A DNA stretch of 64,000 nucleotides from Eudoraea chungangensis (GCF_029360665.1 NZ_JARDUB010000006.1:596333-660332); one strand, 5' to 3'. Shown: positions 18,361-27,704, counted from the first letter of the stretch. Numbers and translations: made by a program. The notes: generated by a model from the letters alone, not told the origin.

Positions 18361-19941
18361 TTAGATTAATGGTAGTTTAAGATAAAAGCTACTTCCTTTG
18401 TCTTTTTCGCTTTCTGCGTAAACCTCCCCTTGATGATCTTCTACTATTTTTTTTACGTAGGCCAGGCCTAAACCATGTCCTTTTACATTATGTATATCTC
18501 CGGTATGTTCTCTATAAAACTTTTCAAAAACTTTTTTCAAAACAGCCCTGCTCATTCCTGCTCCCTGGTCTCTTATTTCAATGACAATAAAATTATTTAC
18601 TACTTCAGTAAATACATCAATTTTTGGTTCATTTGGAGAATACTTTACCGCATTGTCCAAAATATTCACAATGACATTTCCAAAATGCATCTCATTAGCC
18701 AAAACTTCTGACCTAACTGCATTTAAATGTGTTTTAATATACCCTCCTCTATCATTTACAATTAATTGCACGTGGGTAATTGCCTTGGTAATAATGTCGT
18801 GAACATCTACTCTATCCTTACTAATATCCAGCTGATTTTTTTCCAGTTTAGATATTCGCAAAACATTTTCTACCTGTGCATGCATTCGCTTGTTCTCTTC
18901 ACGTATCATCTGCAAATAGCGCTGTACTTTTTCCGAATCTCCAATTATTTTTGGGTTTTTGATTGCTTCTACGGCCAAATTGATGGTTGCTATGGGAGTC
19001 TTAAACTCATGCGTCATATTATTAATAAAGTCGGACTTTATTTCAGAAATCTGTTTTTGTTTTATCAGTTGATATATTGCCCCGGAATAAGCTATTACGA
19101 TAATCAAGGTGAAAACCAAAGATAGAATAGCCATTCCAAGAATAGATTGAAGCAAAAACTTCTTCTTTTTAGGGAAATTAATTAAAAGTGAAAAATTACT
19201 ATTTCCTTCACTATCCCTGAAAAATGGAGCTTTATAAATGGTCGACTTTCCAAACTTGAACTTTGGTGACTTCACTTTTGTTGGAAGACCTTTACTATAA
19301 ACCCCGTACTCATAGTCTATATTCATTCCTCTATTTTCAAGTTCTCTGTCTAATAGAAGCTCAATTTCCTGTCTTGTAACCCGCTTGTGTATAGGAACTT
19401 TTTCTGCGTATACCCTATATACATCATCAAACATGGCCTTGTCAATTGAAGACAGACCTCCAACTTTTTCAAGTTTTTGAATAGGATTTAACTTGTAGCT
19501 TTTACCATCTAAACCAAATTCTTCTTTATATACCGTTTTAGTTCTCTTACTGGTATAGTTTTTTATGGACGTAGAATCATTACCATTGCCATTGTCAAAG
19601 AACGTAGATGCTATATTGTAATCTTCTTCTAGTATCCCATGGGAATAAAAGAGTATTTCATTAGAGTTAAGATCACGATCTATAAAAAAGATGTTGCTTA
19701 AATGAGAACTTTTAAATTCTCCCACACTATCCTTTAAATTCAAAAAACGGTCTGAATAATCGTCCATTTCCCTATCCTCAATCTTGTCCGTAACCTTAGT
19801 TAAGACCTGAGAAATGGCATTAGAAAACTGTTCTTCCTTATCCTCTACAGAACTCTTTATCCAATAGAGTTGCACTGAGATGATCCCAATAAGAGAGAGA
19901 CTCATCAAGATCACCAGACTTACAAATAACCTCTTATTCAT
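18361..19941 (-). CDS. Membrane sensor histidine kinase
   Basis: 526 residues. Two transmembrane helices (about 7-28 and 265-290) enclose a roughly 235-residue periplasmic sensor with no named domain. Then HisKA with His311 in NNMTHEFKTPIATI, and HATPase with N-box NILDNAVKYSPNEP (Asn430), G1 RDQGAGMS and G2 KGHGLGLAYV. The signal sensed is unknown. First gene of the operon; the 80 nt upstream hold repeated TTAAC motifs spaced one helical turn apart, suited to an OmpR-type regulator, so autoregulation is likely. Confidence 0.95.
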   Translation of the reverse strand: MNKRLFVSLVILMSLSLIGIISVQLYWIKSSVEDKEEQFSNAISQVLTKVTDKIEDREMDDYSDRFLNLKDSVGEFKSSHLSNIFFIDRDLNSNEILFYSHGILEEDYNIASTFFDNGNGNDSTSIKNYTSKRTKTVYKEEFGLDGKSYKLNPIQKLEKVGGLSSIDKAMFDDVYRVYAEKVPIHKRVTRQEIELLLDRELENRGMNIDYEYGVYSKGLPTKVKSPKFKFGKSTIYKAPFFRDSEGNSNFSLLINFPKKKKFLLQSILGMAILSLVFTLIIVIAYSGAIYQLIKQKQISEIKSDFINNMTHEFKTPIATINLAVEAIKNPKIIGDSEKVQRYLQMIREENKRMHAQVENVLRISKLEKNQLDISKDRVDVHDIITKAITHVQLIVNDRGGYIKTHLNAVRSEVLANEMHFGNVIVNILDNAVKYSPNEPKIDVFTEVVNNFIVIEIRDQGAGMSRAVLKKVFEKFYREHTGDIHNVKGHGLGLAYVKKIVEDHQGEVYAESEKDKGSSFYLKLPLI

Positions 19942-19962
19942 CGTTTGGGTAAAATTAGAAAT

Positions 19963-20012
19963 TTAACATTTAGAAGTTTGTGTGTTTAACCAAACCTTAA
20001 CAAAAATGTTAA
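19963..20012 (-). promoter_or_regulatory. Candidate operator: repeated TTAAC sites upstream of the kinase/regulator operon
   Basis: TTAAC at 19963-19967, 19986-19990 and 19997-20001, plus an inverted GTTAA at 20008-20012. Two direct repeats are exactly 11 nt apart (TTAAC-N6-TTAAC), the arrangement OmpR/PhoB-family dimers prefer. Located 22-71 nt before the kinase start codon. Confidence 0.4.
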
Positions 20013-20021
20013 AAAAAGGAC

Positions 20022-20609
20022 TTAACTAATTGATTTTAAAAGATCTTCGTGAATCTTCTTAACACTATTTTGCGTTTCTTCTAGATTAATATTTTCAATA
20101 ACATAATCGGCTAAAGGAATCTTTCTGTCGTCCTCCCATTGTGTTTTCATTCGATCTAATATCTGATCCGTAGTTGTTTTATCCCTGGCGGCAACTCTTC
20201 TAATACGCTCCATTTCAGGGGCCTTTACAAGGATCATCTTGTTATAATTTACATAAGATCCGTTTTCAAAAAGTATGGCGGCTTCTTGTATAACGTAGGG
20301 TGATGTTTGTTCCTGAGCCCATTCATAAAAGTCTTTCTTTACCGCAGGATGTACCAGTTTATTTAGTTTTTGCAATAAGGCATTATCCCCAAAAACCTGT
20401 TCCGCAACATAGGTTTTGTCTAATGTTTCACTCTTATAGGCATTAGTGCCCAGAAGTTTCTTAATATTCCTTTTTAAGCTCTCGGATGTATTCATAAGCA
20501 ATTTCGCTCGCTCATCTGAATTATAAACAGGAACACCTAAGTCGGCAAAAAAACTGGCAACAGTAGACTTTCCACTTCCTATGCCTCCGGTAAGACCCAC
20601 GTAAGTCAT
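20022..20609 (-). CDS. coaE: Dephospho-CoA kinase
   Basis: 195 residues, final step of coenzyme A synthesis. P-loop TGGIGSGKST (7-16), substrate motif FFADLGVPVYNSDERAK, NKLVHPAVKKDF, and QEAAILFENGSY. Normal length. Overlaps the YbbR gene by 4 nt (ATG within its stop region), so they are cotranscribed. The other CoA gene in the window, coaBC, lies 5.5 kb upstream in the same orientation. Confidence 0.97.
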   Translation of the reverse strand: MTYVGLTGGIGSGKSTVASFFADLGVPVYNSDERAKLLMNTSESLKRNIKKLLGTNAYKSETLDKTYVAEQVFGDNALLQKLNKLVHPAVKKDFYEWAQEQTSPYVIQEAAILFENGSYVNYNKMILVKAPEMERIRRVAARDKTTTDQILDRMKTQWEDDRKIPLADYVIENINLEETQNSVKKIHEDLLKSIS

Positions 20610-21559
20610 GGTCTTTTTAGAATAAATTCTACTTCAGTTTTAAGCAGTTGTATATCGTATACCCCTTCAGGCAATTCCGCTATTTTAAGGTTAAGTAAAG
20701 ATTCTGCCATATTTCTTTCTCTAAAATCTGCAATAAGAGGTATATCTGCAGCTACTAATTCCTTGAGTGCATCAACTTTGGCCTTGCATAAAACACTGAC
20801 AGAACTTGGAAATGTGCTTATCTCTGTTCCTTCCGGAATATTAATTACGACTATCGGGACTTCAAGAACTTTTTCCGAAAAACGATAAACCTTTCCTGAT
20901 ATTCTTATAGAGTTTTGAGACAGAACACTATTTTTTAATTCCTCCGGCATTATTAGTTCCGTATGGATAGAAAAATTATCGGTCAGCTGCTCTCTAATTA
21001 TTTCCTCAGTAGAAATACTGGAAATACGGTTTATTTCATCTCTTGGTCCTTTAATGGTTACCACGGAAGGCTCTACTTCTATTTCCCCATCGATAATATA
21101 GTTCTGAGCAGGGCTTAAATTAACACTGGGTACTATACCAACCTCCTTCTCACTAATACTGTAAAGTTTAATGAATAAGGTATCTCCGTTTAACTCTAAT
21201 AGATTCATGGTACCTGACACCTGTTTCTCTAATTGCTTTCTATAGTCTGTCCTGGTTAAATAATAGCCTTCTTGATCATTACGCAGATTTGAAAGGTCTA
21301 TTTTTAGTTCTTTTTCATAAAAGTTATTCCGAAGCAATTGAAAACCATTTGCCTCCAGTCTTGCATCTATTTCATTAAAGGAAGCCCCCGCAAAGACGAG
21401 CGTATCGGGAGCATTTACATAAGTCAGATTAAAGCTAACTGTGGAAGTATAAGACTCTGAAAGCTTACTTACCAACCATGCTAAAAAAGAGCACAATAGA
21501 AATATTAGAAAAATGTTGATTTTCCTTTTGTTATTACTTCGTTTGTGATCTTTTACCAT
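20606..21559 (-). CDS. YbbR-like domain protein, single-pass membrane
   Basis: About 317 residues. A basic N-terminus (KDHKRSNNKRKIN) is followed by one transmembrane helix (IFLIFLLCSFLAWLVSKL) and a long extracytoplasmic part with YbbR-like beta repeats (IDGEIEVEPSVVTIKGPRDEI; LEVPIVVINIPEGTEISTFP). In other phyla YbbR/CdaR partners the diadenylate cyclase CdaA, which is not in this window. The start is placed at the ATG one base after the glycosyltransferase stop (TAACATG); the longer reading begins with TTG inside that gene. Role unknown here. Confidence 0.88.
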   Translation of the reverse strand: MVKDHKRSNNKRKINIFLIFLLCSFLAWLVSKLSESYTSTVSFNLTYVNAPDTLVFAGASFNEIDARLEANGFQLLRNNFYEKELKIDLSNLRNDQEGYYLTRTDYRKQLEKQVSGTMNLLELNGDTLFIKLYSISEKEVGIVPSVNLSPAQNYIIDGEIEVEPSVVTIKGPRDEINRISSISTEEIIREQLTDNFSIHTELIMPEELKNSVLSQNSIRISGKVYRFSEKVLEVPIVVINIPEGTEISTFPSSVSVLCKAKVDALKELVAADIPLIADFRERNMAESLLNLKIAELPEGVYDIQLLKTEVEFILKRP

Positions 21560-21560
21560 G

Positions 21561-22577
21561 TTATCTGTTTTCAAAAAACAATTCTGGGAACAAAACTCTA
21601 GGAGGCTTTTTACTAAAAGTAATCAAGATTATCGATTTTAAAAAACCAAGACCATAGCCATAAAACTGTATTGCCGTAGCCAAAATAGCCAAAAGACCTA
21701 CTAAAGCGCTTTTATTCTTTTTTGAGGAATCGAAAAAAATGAAAAGGAAATAAACCAAATAAAAAATAAGAAAAGCCTTAGCCAGGTCTAAGTTCCATAG
21801 TAAACCTACACTCGTTAAAAGAAATCCCAAAGTGAATAAAGTTGGAAACCAGTAAGTGATTTTCGCAGAATCCGGATGCCATTTATTCAGTATTGGTCGG
21901 ACCTTACCAAACTTTTTTACTTGAAGGTAGAATTTACTAAAGTCGATACGTCTTTTATGAAAAACTATGGCCTCAGGAATCAATTTACTCCCTAGTCCTG
22001 CTTTTTTTAAACGCAGGCTGAGGTCCGGATCTTCGCCAGGATGTATATTTCCGAAGCCACCGGAAATATCGAAGGCTTTTTTGGATAATCCCATATTAAA
22101 GCTTCGAGGCTGAAACTCGTTCACAGCCTTTTTTCGACCTCTGATTCCTCCTGTGGTGATAAATGAGGTCATGGCATAGTTTATCGCCTTTTGGACCTGA
22201 GAAAACGAGCTGTGCGCGGCATCTGGCCCACCAAAACAATCAACATAGTTCTGGGCTAAAGAATTCGCCACTACCGATAAATAGTTAGGAGGCACCAGGC
22301 AATCGGAATCTAAAAGAATAAAATAGTTACCAGAGGCCTTTGCCATTCCAAAGTTTCTCGAGTCTCCAGGACCTGTATTGTTTTTAGCAATATATTTAAC
22401 TGGCAATTGTTTTTGAAACTTTTGCACCACATCGGCTGCCGGCATATTGGAACCATCCTCAATAATCAATATTTCAAAAGCTTCTTTATACCCAAGGGAG
22501 GTTAGGCTTTCTAAGAGTTCATGTATTTCTTCTGGCCTATTGAAAACCGGAATAATTATAGAAAAAAAGAGGACCAT
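21561..22577 (-). CDS. Family 2 glycosyltransferase with C-terminal membrane segments
   Basis: 338 residues. GT-A catalytic domain: FSIIIPVFNRPEEI at the N-terminus, IIEDGSNM, the DXD-type LLDSDCLVPP, and GEDPDLSLRLKKAG near residue 185. From about 245 to 325 there are three hydrophobic helices, so the enzyme is membrane-anchored. Acceptor and sugar are unknown; similar proteins build surface polysaccharide or lipid-linked sugars. It is followed by YbbR and coaE and lies 61 nt downstream of the fabI terminator, so it starts its own unit or is read through from fabI. Confidence 0.9.
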   Translation of the reverse strand: MVLFFSIIIPVFNRPEEIHELLESLTSLGYKEAFEILIIEDGSNMPAADVVQKFQKQLPVKYIAKNNTGPGDSRNFGMAKASGNYFILLDSDCLVPPNYLSVVANSLAQNYVDCFGGPDAAHSSFSQVQKAINYAMTSFITTGGIRGRKKAVNEFQPRSFNMGLSKKAFDISGGFGNIHPGEDPDLSLRLKKAGLGSKLIPEAIVFHKRRIDFSKFYLQVKKFGKVRPILNKWHPDSAKITYWFPTLFTLGFLLTSVGLLWNLDLAKAFLIFYLVYFLFIFFDSSKKNKSALVGLLAILATAIQFYGYGLGFLKSIILITFSKKPPRVLFPELFFENR

Positions 22578-22590
22578 AAGTGTTTAATAT

Positions 22591-22618
22591 AAAAGCCATC
22601 CCTGGCAAGATGGCTTTT
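22591..22618 (-). terminator. Terminator of fabI
   Basis: Stem AAAAGCCATC / GATGGCTTTT with an 8-nt loop, 20 nt past the fabI stop on the minus strand, T-rich on the minus-strand 3' side. Confidence 0.8.
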
Positions 22619-22638
22619 AAAATTTTTAAAATATCTAT

Positions 22639-23448
22639 TTACTCAAAATGCTCAATCACATCCTGACTTACACCAGTATTAGAGAACCCTCCGTCGTGAA
22701 ACAGGTTTTGCATGGTCACCTTTCTGGTTAAATCCGAAAATAAGGACACTGTATAATCTGCACACTCTTGTGCAGTAGCGTTTCCTAAAGGAGACATTTT
22801 TTCTGCGTAGTTTATAAATGCGTCAAAGCCTTTAACCCCTTGTCCGGCTGTAGTCGGAGTTGGTGATTGTGAAATCGTATTAACTCTAACCTGTTTTTCT
22901 TTACCAAAGAAGTAACCAAAACTACGAGCCACAGACTCCAGATAAGCTTTATTATCTGCCATATCGTTATAATCGGGAAATGTTCTCTGAGCCGCCATAT
23001 AGGTTAGTGCTACAATACTTCCCCAAGAATTCATGGCGTCTGCCTTATACAAGCTCTGCATAACTTTGTGGAAAGAAAGTGCAGAAACGTCCCAGCCCTT
23101 GGTCGTAAAATCATATTTCTCATCTGTATAAGCCCTTCCTTTTCTAACATTTACAGACATTCCAATAGAGTGAAGTACAAAATCCAGTTTACCACCCAGA
23201 ATTTCGGTAGCTTTAGCTACCAGATTTGCAAGATCTTCTTCATTGGTGGCATCCGCTGGAATTATCTCAGATCCCGTTTTCTCGGCCAAAGTCTTTATTT
23301 GCCCCATTCGCATAGCAATAGGAGCATTAGTCAAAACAAAAGTCCCACCTTCGGCGTGTACCCTCTCAGCGGTTTTCCAAGCGATGGAGTTTTCATCTAA
23401 GGCACCAAAAATAATTCCCCTCTTCCCCTTTAGTAAATTATAAGTCAT
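22639..23448 (-). CDS. fabI: Enoyl-[acyl-carrier-protein] reductase (NADH), FabI type
   Basis: 269-residue SDR enzyme completing each fatty-acid elongation cycle. Start MTYNLLKGKRGIIFGALDENSIAW is the modified FabI nucleotide motif; catalytic residues lie in LTYMAAQRTFPDYNDMADNK, with the FabI-type Tyr160-X6-Lys167 and Tyr150. The C-terminus VSQDVIEHFE is usual for Bacteroidota FabI. A TATCTTTG -7 box is 28 nt upstream and a terminator follows, so it is a monocistronic unit. Confidence 0.97.
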   Translation of the reverse strand: MTYNLLKGKRGIIFGALDENSIAWKTAERVHAEGGTFVLTNAPIAMRMGQIKTLAEKTGSEIIPADATNEEDLANLVAKATEILGGKLDFVLHSIGMSVNVRKGRAYTDEKYDFTTKGWDVSALSFHKVMQSLYKADAMNSWGSIVALTYMAAQRTFPDYNDMADNKAYLESVARSFGYFFGKEKQVRVNTISQSPTPTTAGQGVKGFDAFINYAEKMSPLGNATAQECADYTVSLFSDLTRKVTMQNLFHDGGFSNTGVSQDVIEHFE

Positions 23449-23476
23449 TTTGTATTAGTTTGGATTAATTCTAGAC

Positions 23477-23484
23477 CAAAGATA
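23477..23484 (-). promoter_or_regulatory. -7 box of fabI
   Basis: Minus strand TATCTTTG, exact TAnnTTTG, 28 nt before the ATG, implying a 5' leader of about 24 nt. Confidence 0.5.
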
Positions 23485-23565
23485 TTTAAAAAAGTATAAC
23501 GCAGAAATGAATAGCAATAGAATAGCGCAACAAGTAACTTGCGTAAGAGAGAATATAATTGTCTT

Positions 23566-25218
23566 TTAATTCAACAATTGTCTGGCATGCGCCAAAGCAG
23601 AATCCGATAATTCCTTCCCTCCAAGCATTTCTGCTAATTCCACGATGCGCTCATTCATATTCAATTCTTTCATTTGTGTCTTGGTCCTGTTGTTTTCATC
23701 TGTTTTAAAAACCTTGAATTGCCTATCGCCTTTGGAAGCAACCTGTGGTAAATGTGTAATAACAAATACCTGCATATTTCTGCTCATATCCGACATAATA
23801 TCACCCATCCTGTTCGAAATCTCGCCAGACACCCCACTGTCAATTTCATCGAAAATTAGCGTTGGCAACTGAGAATAGGAAGCCAATATGGCTTTAATCG
23901 TTAACATTATTCTAGATAATTCTCCACCAGAAGCAACTTTCTTTATCGGCAAATACTCGGATCCCATATTAGCTGAAAACAAAAACTGAAGGCTGTCCTG
24001 TCCTGTATTCATAAACGCATCTCCTTGTCGCAATTCTATTTTGAACGAAGCATTGGGCAAGCTTAGAGTTTTTAAAGAGGCTTCTAATTTAGACGTTAAC
24101 TCAGGTATGGCATCTAATCGCCTGGTTGTTAAACTAGATCCAAGTTTCTGAAGTTCCTTTATAAGGCTTTCAACCTCTTCTTGATTGCTTATAATTTCGG
24201 CATCTAGATGTTCACTAGTTTCCAGCCTACTTCTCAGATCATTTTTGATTTCAAGTAAGCCTTGTACACTATCTGTATCATGTTTTCGCAGCAAATCGTA
24301 TAATTTCTGCAGGCTTTGATTAACCAGATCTAATTTTTCAGGATCAGTAACAATGTCCTCCTGAAGAGAAAGCATCTCATCGGATATATCTCTAAGTTCT
24401 ATGAATACAGAGGAAATTCGATCATTAAGCTCGCCGTACTTAGCACCAATACTGCTTAATTTAGAGGTGATTTGGTTTAGTTCTTGAAGCAGGTTCAACA
24501 GCCCAGAATTGTCATCTGAAAGCATTTGATTCCCCCTAGACAAGCTCTCAATAATACCCTCCGCGTTTGCCAGTTGCTGCTGTTCTTCCTCCAAACTTGT
24601 TTGTAATCCAGGCTCCAAGGCTAATTCTTCTAGTTCATTAAGAAGAAAACTATTATAATCCCGTTCCTTATAAAACTTTTTCTGAGAATCCAGAAGTTTA
24701 TTTAGTCTATCCGTTTTCTTTTTAAAAAAGCCTAATTTCTCCTGGTATTCATTTAATAGTGCAGAATTATTTGCAAAAGAATCCAGAACCCTTAATTGAA
24801 AATCTTGTTCTGTTAGTTGCAAAGTCTGATGCTGCGAATGGATATCAATGAGGTTATTCCCCAGGGGGGATAAAACGTCAAGGGTTACCGGTGAATCATT
24901 TATGAATGCTCTCGACTTACCACTTGGATGAATTTCTCTTCGGATAATTGTTTGTGTATCGTATACTAAATCATGAGTCTCAAAATACGACTGTATTTGA
25001 TACTTACTAAGATCAAATGTTGCCTCAATCACACACTTACTGTCGGCATTTCTTAAGGATGTCCGATCTGCTCTTTTCCCAAGAACTAATGACAATCCTC
25101 CCAAAAGAATAGATTTTCCGGCACCGGTTTCGCCGGTAATAGCCGTAAGACCTTCCTTAAAGGACACTTTAAGATCTTCGATTAATGCGTAATTTTTTAT
25201 GGATAATTCTAGAAGCAC
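23566..25218 (-). CDS. recN: DNA repair protein RecN
   Basis: 550-residue SMC-like ATPase acting early in double-strand-break repair. N-terminal LSIKNYALIEDLKVSF, Walker A GETGAGKS (29-36), a long coiled coil from about 160 to 370, then signature LSRIMLTIKAIL (ABC signature GGELSR) and Walker B TLIFDEIDSGVSGE. The start codon is GTG. Preceded by porD, coaBC, rpoZ and bamD in the same direction, the usual flavobacterial order. Confidence 0.96.
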   Translation of the reverse strand: MLLELSIKNYALIEDLKVSFKEGLTAITGETGAGKSILLGGLSLVLGKRADRTSLRNADSKCVIEATFDLSKYQIQSYFETHDLVYDTQTIIRREIHPSGKSRAFINDSPVTLDVLSPLGNNLIDIHSQHQTLQLTEQDFQLRVLDSFANNSALLNEYQEKLGFFKKKTDRLNKLLDSQKKFYKERDYNSFLLNELEELALEPGLQTSLEEEQQQLANAEGIIESLSRGNQMLSDDNSGLLNLLQELNQITSKLSSIGAKYGELNDRISSVFIELRDISDEMLSLQEDIVTDPEKLDLVNQSLQKLYDLLRKHDTDSVQGLLEIKNDLRSRLETSEHLDAEIISNQEEVESLIKELQKLGSSLTTRRLDAIPELTSKLEASLKTLSLPNASFKIELRQGDAFMNTGQDSLQFLFSANMGSEYLPIKKVASGGELSRIMLTIKAILASYSQLPTLIFDEIDSGVSGEISNRMGDIMSDMSRNMQVFVITHLPQVASKGDRQFKVFKTDENNRTKTQMKELNMNERIVELAEMLGGKELSDSALAHARQLLN

Positions 25219-25275
25219 TGTCTTTAGCTAAAATACGTGCTGTAAATATAAATCAATATTAGCGGAGCGTAAAAG

Positions 25276-26169
25276 CTAATACGTAATTTCATTCCAAGTG
25301 GAGGAATAAAAAGGTGCAACTTTATTTAGCGTCTCTTTTAAAGAAACGATATCTACTTTTGGACCGTCGGAGAAGATATTCTGAATTTCCTCAGATTTAG
25401 CGTCAAAAAAGGTCTGGATAAGAAGGGCATTAGGTCTTCTCTGCATCATTGTCTCAAAAAGTCGCATAGAGCCTGCAATCACTTGCTTTCCCGTACTGTT
25501 ATTATCTGCCAAAATATCCAAGCCCTTTCTGTGATAGTTATACATGGCTATGCGATATTCCCTAAACGTATTAGAAAGTAGATTATCAATTAAAACAAAT
25601 CGAGTTTTATTTTCTGTAGTGGACTGACTCCAACCAGTCCAATTACTACCTTGGGCTGCTGTTACAATTTGCTGTGCCTGATCATAGAATCTGTTTCCCC
25701 CTTCCAAGGAAAAGGTATCAGCATCTATTCCTAAAAGAATATATACATAAAAAGAAATTACCCCTACTAAATTAGAATCAAAAACATTTGGATTATAAAC
25801 CAAGGGTTGGAACTCTATATATTCAAAATTAAACTGGTTGTCCTTATAATTAAATACTGAACTCTCGTAGGAGGTATTATATACAGGCCTTGTAGACTGT
25901 ATCTGTATATTAGCCTTAAATCGATTGGAATTAAACTCCGTAACGGTAATAAACATCCGAGCATTTACCTTTTCATTTTCTTGGTAAATCCTGTTAGTCC
26001 ATTGGCTTTTGTTTACAAAGTCATTTAGCGAACGCTCTAAAGTTCTAAAAATTTGTTGATTTGTTTGATTAACCTGATCGGCATTTACCGTTATAGAACA
26101 ATTTAATTCTTGGGCCTGAAGGCTCATCAAAATAAAAATGCCAAAAAAGACACAGAGAAGGCTACGCAT
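25276..26169 (-). CDS. porD: Type IX secretion system protein PorD (DUF4835)
   Basis: 297 residues with a cleavable signal peptide (MRSLLCVFFGIFILMSLQAQ). The mature start ELNCSITVNADQVNQTNQQIF, the NDFVNKSQWTN motif, and GVISFYVYILLGIDADTFSLEGG are hallmarks of DUF4835, which databases name PorD because the family is tied to type IX secretion in Porphyromonas; its mechanism is not established. It overlaps coaBC by 8 nt, so expression is coupled to CoA synthesis genes by position only. Confidence 0.9.
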   Translation of the reverse strand: MRSLLCVFFGIFILMSLQAQELNCSITVNADQVNQTNQQIFRTLERSLNDFVNKSQWTNRIYQENEKVNARMFITVTEFNSNRFKANIQIQSTRPVYNTSYESSVFNYKDNQFNFEYIEFQPLVYNPNVFDSNLVGVISFYVYILLGIDADTFSLEGGNRFYDQAQQIVTAAQGSNWTGWSQSTTENKTRFVLIDNLLSNTFREYRIAMYNYHRKGLDILADNNSTGKQVIAGSMRLFETMMQRRPNALLIQTFFDAKSEEIQNIFSDGPKVDIVSLKETLNKVAPFYSSTWNEITY

Positions 26170-27367
26170 ATACTAAATGGATAATTTCTTGAAGAATATC
26201 TAAAGCGACATCTATCTTATCTTTTAAAGCAAACGATTTTATCTTTAAATTCTTATCTATAAAAGTTATTTTATTGGTCTTTGTACCGAATCCTGCTCCA
26301 TTATCCTCTAAAGAGTTGAGCACAATCCCATCAAGGTTTTTCTTTTGCAACTTTATTTTGGCATTTTCCACACCATTTTCTGTTTCCAGGGCAAAGCCAA
26401 TAAGGATTTGATTACGCTTAGATTTTCCAAGTGATAATAAAATATCCCGATTCTTAATTAATTTAAGATTAAGGCTATTAGAATCTTTTTTAATCTTTTG
26501 CGTTGCTACTAATTCTGGTCTGTAATCCGATACAGCTGCGGCGCATATGGCGATATCACAGTCTTTATAAAATTCGTGTGCTTTCGCATACATTTCCTCC
26601 GCTGTAAAAACTCGTATTACCTCAACAGACTTTCCTTCTATCCTTAAATTAGTTGGGCCGGTGATAAGTATAACTTTAGCCCCAAATTCGTACGCTCTCT
26701 CAGCAAGGGCAAATCCCATCAGCCCAGTAGAATGGTTCCCAATAAATCGCACAGGGTCCAATGGCTCATAGGTAGGCCCGGCTGTAATTAAAACTGTTTT
26801 GCCAAACAGAACAGCCTTTTCATTGAGGTGTTGATCTATAAATGAAATGATATCTTCGGGTTCTGCCATTCGTCCCTCACCGTGTAAGCCCGAAGCCAAT
26901 TCTCCTTTTCCGGGAGGTATCATAATATTGCCAAACGATTCTAGAGTCTTAAGAGAAGCTTTAGTCGAAGGATGCTTATACATGTCTAAATCCATTGCCG
27001 GTGCATAATAGACGGGGCATTTTGCAGATAGATAAGCGGCCATCAAAAGATTATCGCCTTGGCCCTTAGCCATTTTGCTCAAGGTATTCGCAGTGGCCGG
27101 GGCAATTAGCATTACGTCTGCCCACAACCCCAGTTCAACATGGTTATTCCAATCAAAACCTTTCTCATCTGCCTTAACGAAATCTGTTAATACAGGATTT
27201 TTTGAGAGTGTAGCTAAGGTTAAGGGGGTAACAAAAGAAAGAGCACTTTCAGTTAAAATAACTTTAACTTCCGCACCCTCTTTAATTAGTAATCTTACGA
27301 GAAAAGTTGTCTTATAGGCAGCAATTCCCCCGGTTATTCCCAAAAGAACCTTTTTACCGCCTAACAT
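26162..27367 (-). CDS. coaBC: Bifunctional phosphopantothenoylcysteine decarboxylase/synthase
   Basis: 401 residues. CoaC flavoprotein half (1-180): GITGGIAAYKT, catalytic His76 in WNNHVELGLWAD, PAMDLDM. CoaB half (about 185-401): VLITAGPTYEPLDPVRFIGNHSTG, and AAAVSDYRP, the CTP-dependent ligase. At the position of the E. coli active-site cysteine (CGDIGPGRM) this protein reads SGLHGEGRM, with Ser159. I recall Ser there in other bacteria too, so it is not likely to mean loss of function. Overlaps porD; 4 nt from rpoZ. Confidence 0.96.
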   Translation of the reverse strand: MLGGKKVLLGITGGIAAYKTTFLVRLLIKEGAEVKVILTESALSFVTPLTLATLSKNPVLTDFVKADEKGFDWNNHVELGLWADVMLIAPATANTLSKMAKGQGDNLLMAAYLSAKCPVYYAPAMDLDMYKHPSTKASLKTLESFGNIMIPPGKGELASGLHGEGRMAEPEDIISFIDQHLNEKAVLFGKTVLITAGPTYEPLDPVRFIGNHSTGLMGFALAERAYEFGAKVILITGPTNLRIEGKSVEVIRVFTAEEMYAKAHEFYKDCDIAICAAAVSDYRPELVATQKIKKDSNSLNLKLIKNRDILLSLGKSKRNQILIGFALETENGVENAKIKLQKKNLDGIVLNSLEDNGAGFGTKTNKITFIDKNLKIKSFALKDKIDVALDILQEIIHLVYA

Positions 27368-27371
27368 AATT

Positions 27372-27704
27372 TTATTGGTCTTTCTCGGTATTTCTGTAGT
27401 ATATTTTATCTTCTAACCACTCCATTACCGCCAAAGCATGTGGTTTAGGAAGTTTTTCGTAAAACTTAGAGACTTCTATTTGCTCCTTATTTTCAAATAC
27501 TTCTTCCAAGCTATCACTATAAGTAGCAAATTCTTCTAACTTCTCTAAAAGCTCTTTTTTGATTTCAGAGTTTATCTGAATAGCTCTTTTAGCCGTAATG
27601 GATATAGCCTCATATATATTACTCGTATCCTCATCAAATTCATTTCTATTGATTGTAACAGTAGAAACAGGTGCTTTTGAATTCTTCAAATCGTTCATGT
27701 TCAT
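27372..27704 (-). CDS. rpoZ: RNA polymerase omega-like subunit
   Basis: 110 residues. Bacteroidota omega-type protein: the core DTSNIYEAISITAKRAIQINSEIK corresponds to the conserved omega helix that clamps the beta-prime C-terminus. The C-terminal part KLPKPHALAVMEWLEDKIYYR is typical of the phylum. It overlaps bamD by 4 nt and precedes coaBC by 4 nt; this bamD-rpoZ-coaBC order strongly supports the call. Start could be the first or third codon (both ATG). Confidence 0.9.
   Translation of the reverse strand: MNMNDLKNSKAPVSTVTINRNEFDEDTSNIYEAISITAKRAIQINSEIKKELLEKLEEFATYSDSLEEVFENKEQIEVSKFYEKLPKPHALAVMEWLEDKIYYRNTEKDQ

Noticed and set aside
19997..20012. Hairpin TTAACA-AAAA-TGTTAA as a terminator of coaE
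   Set aside because: The T-run is on the wrong side for minus-strand transcription, and the stem is only A/T-rich; better explained as part of the regulator site.
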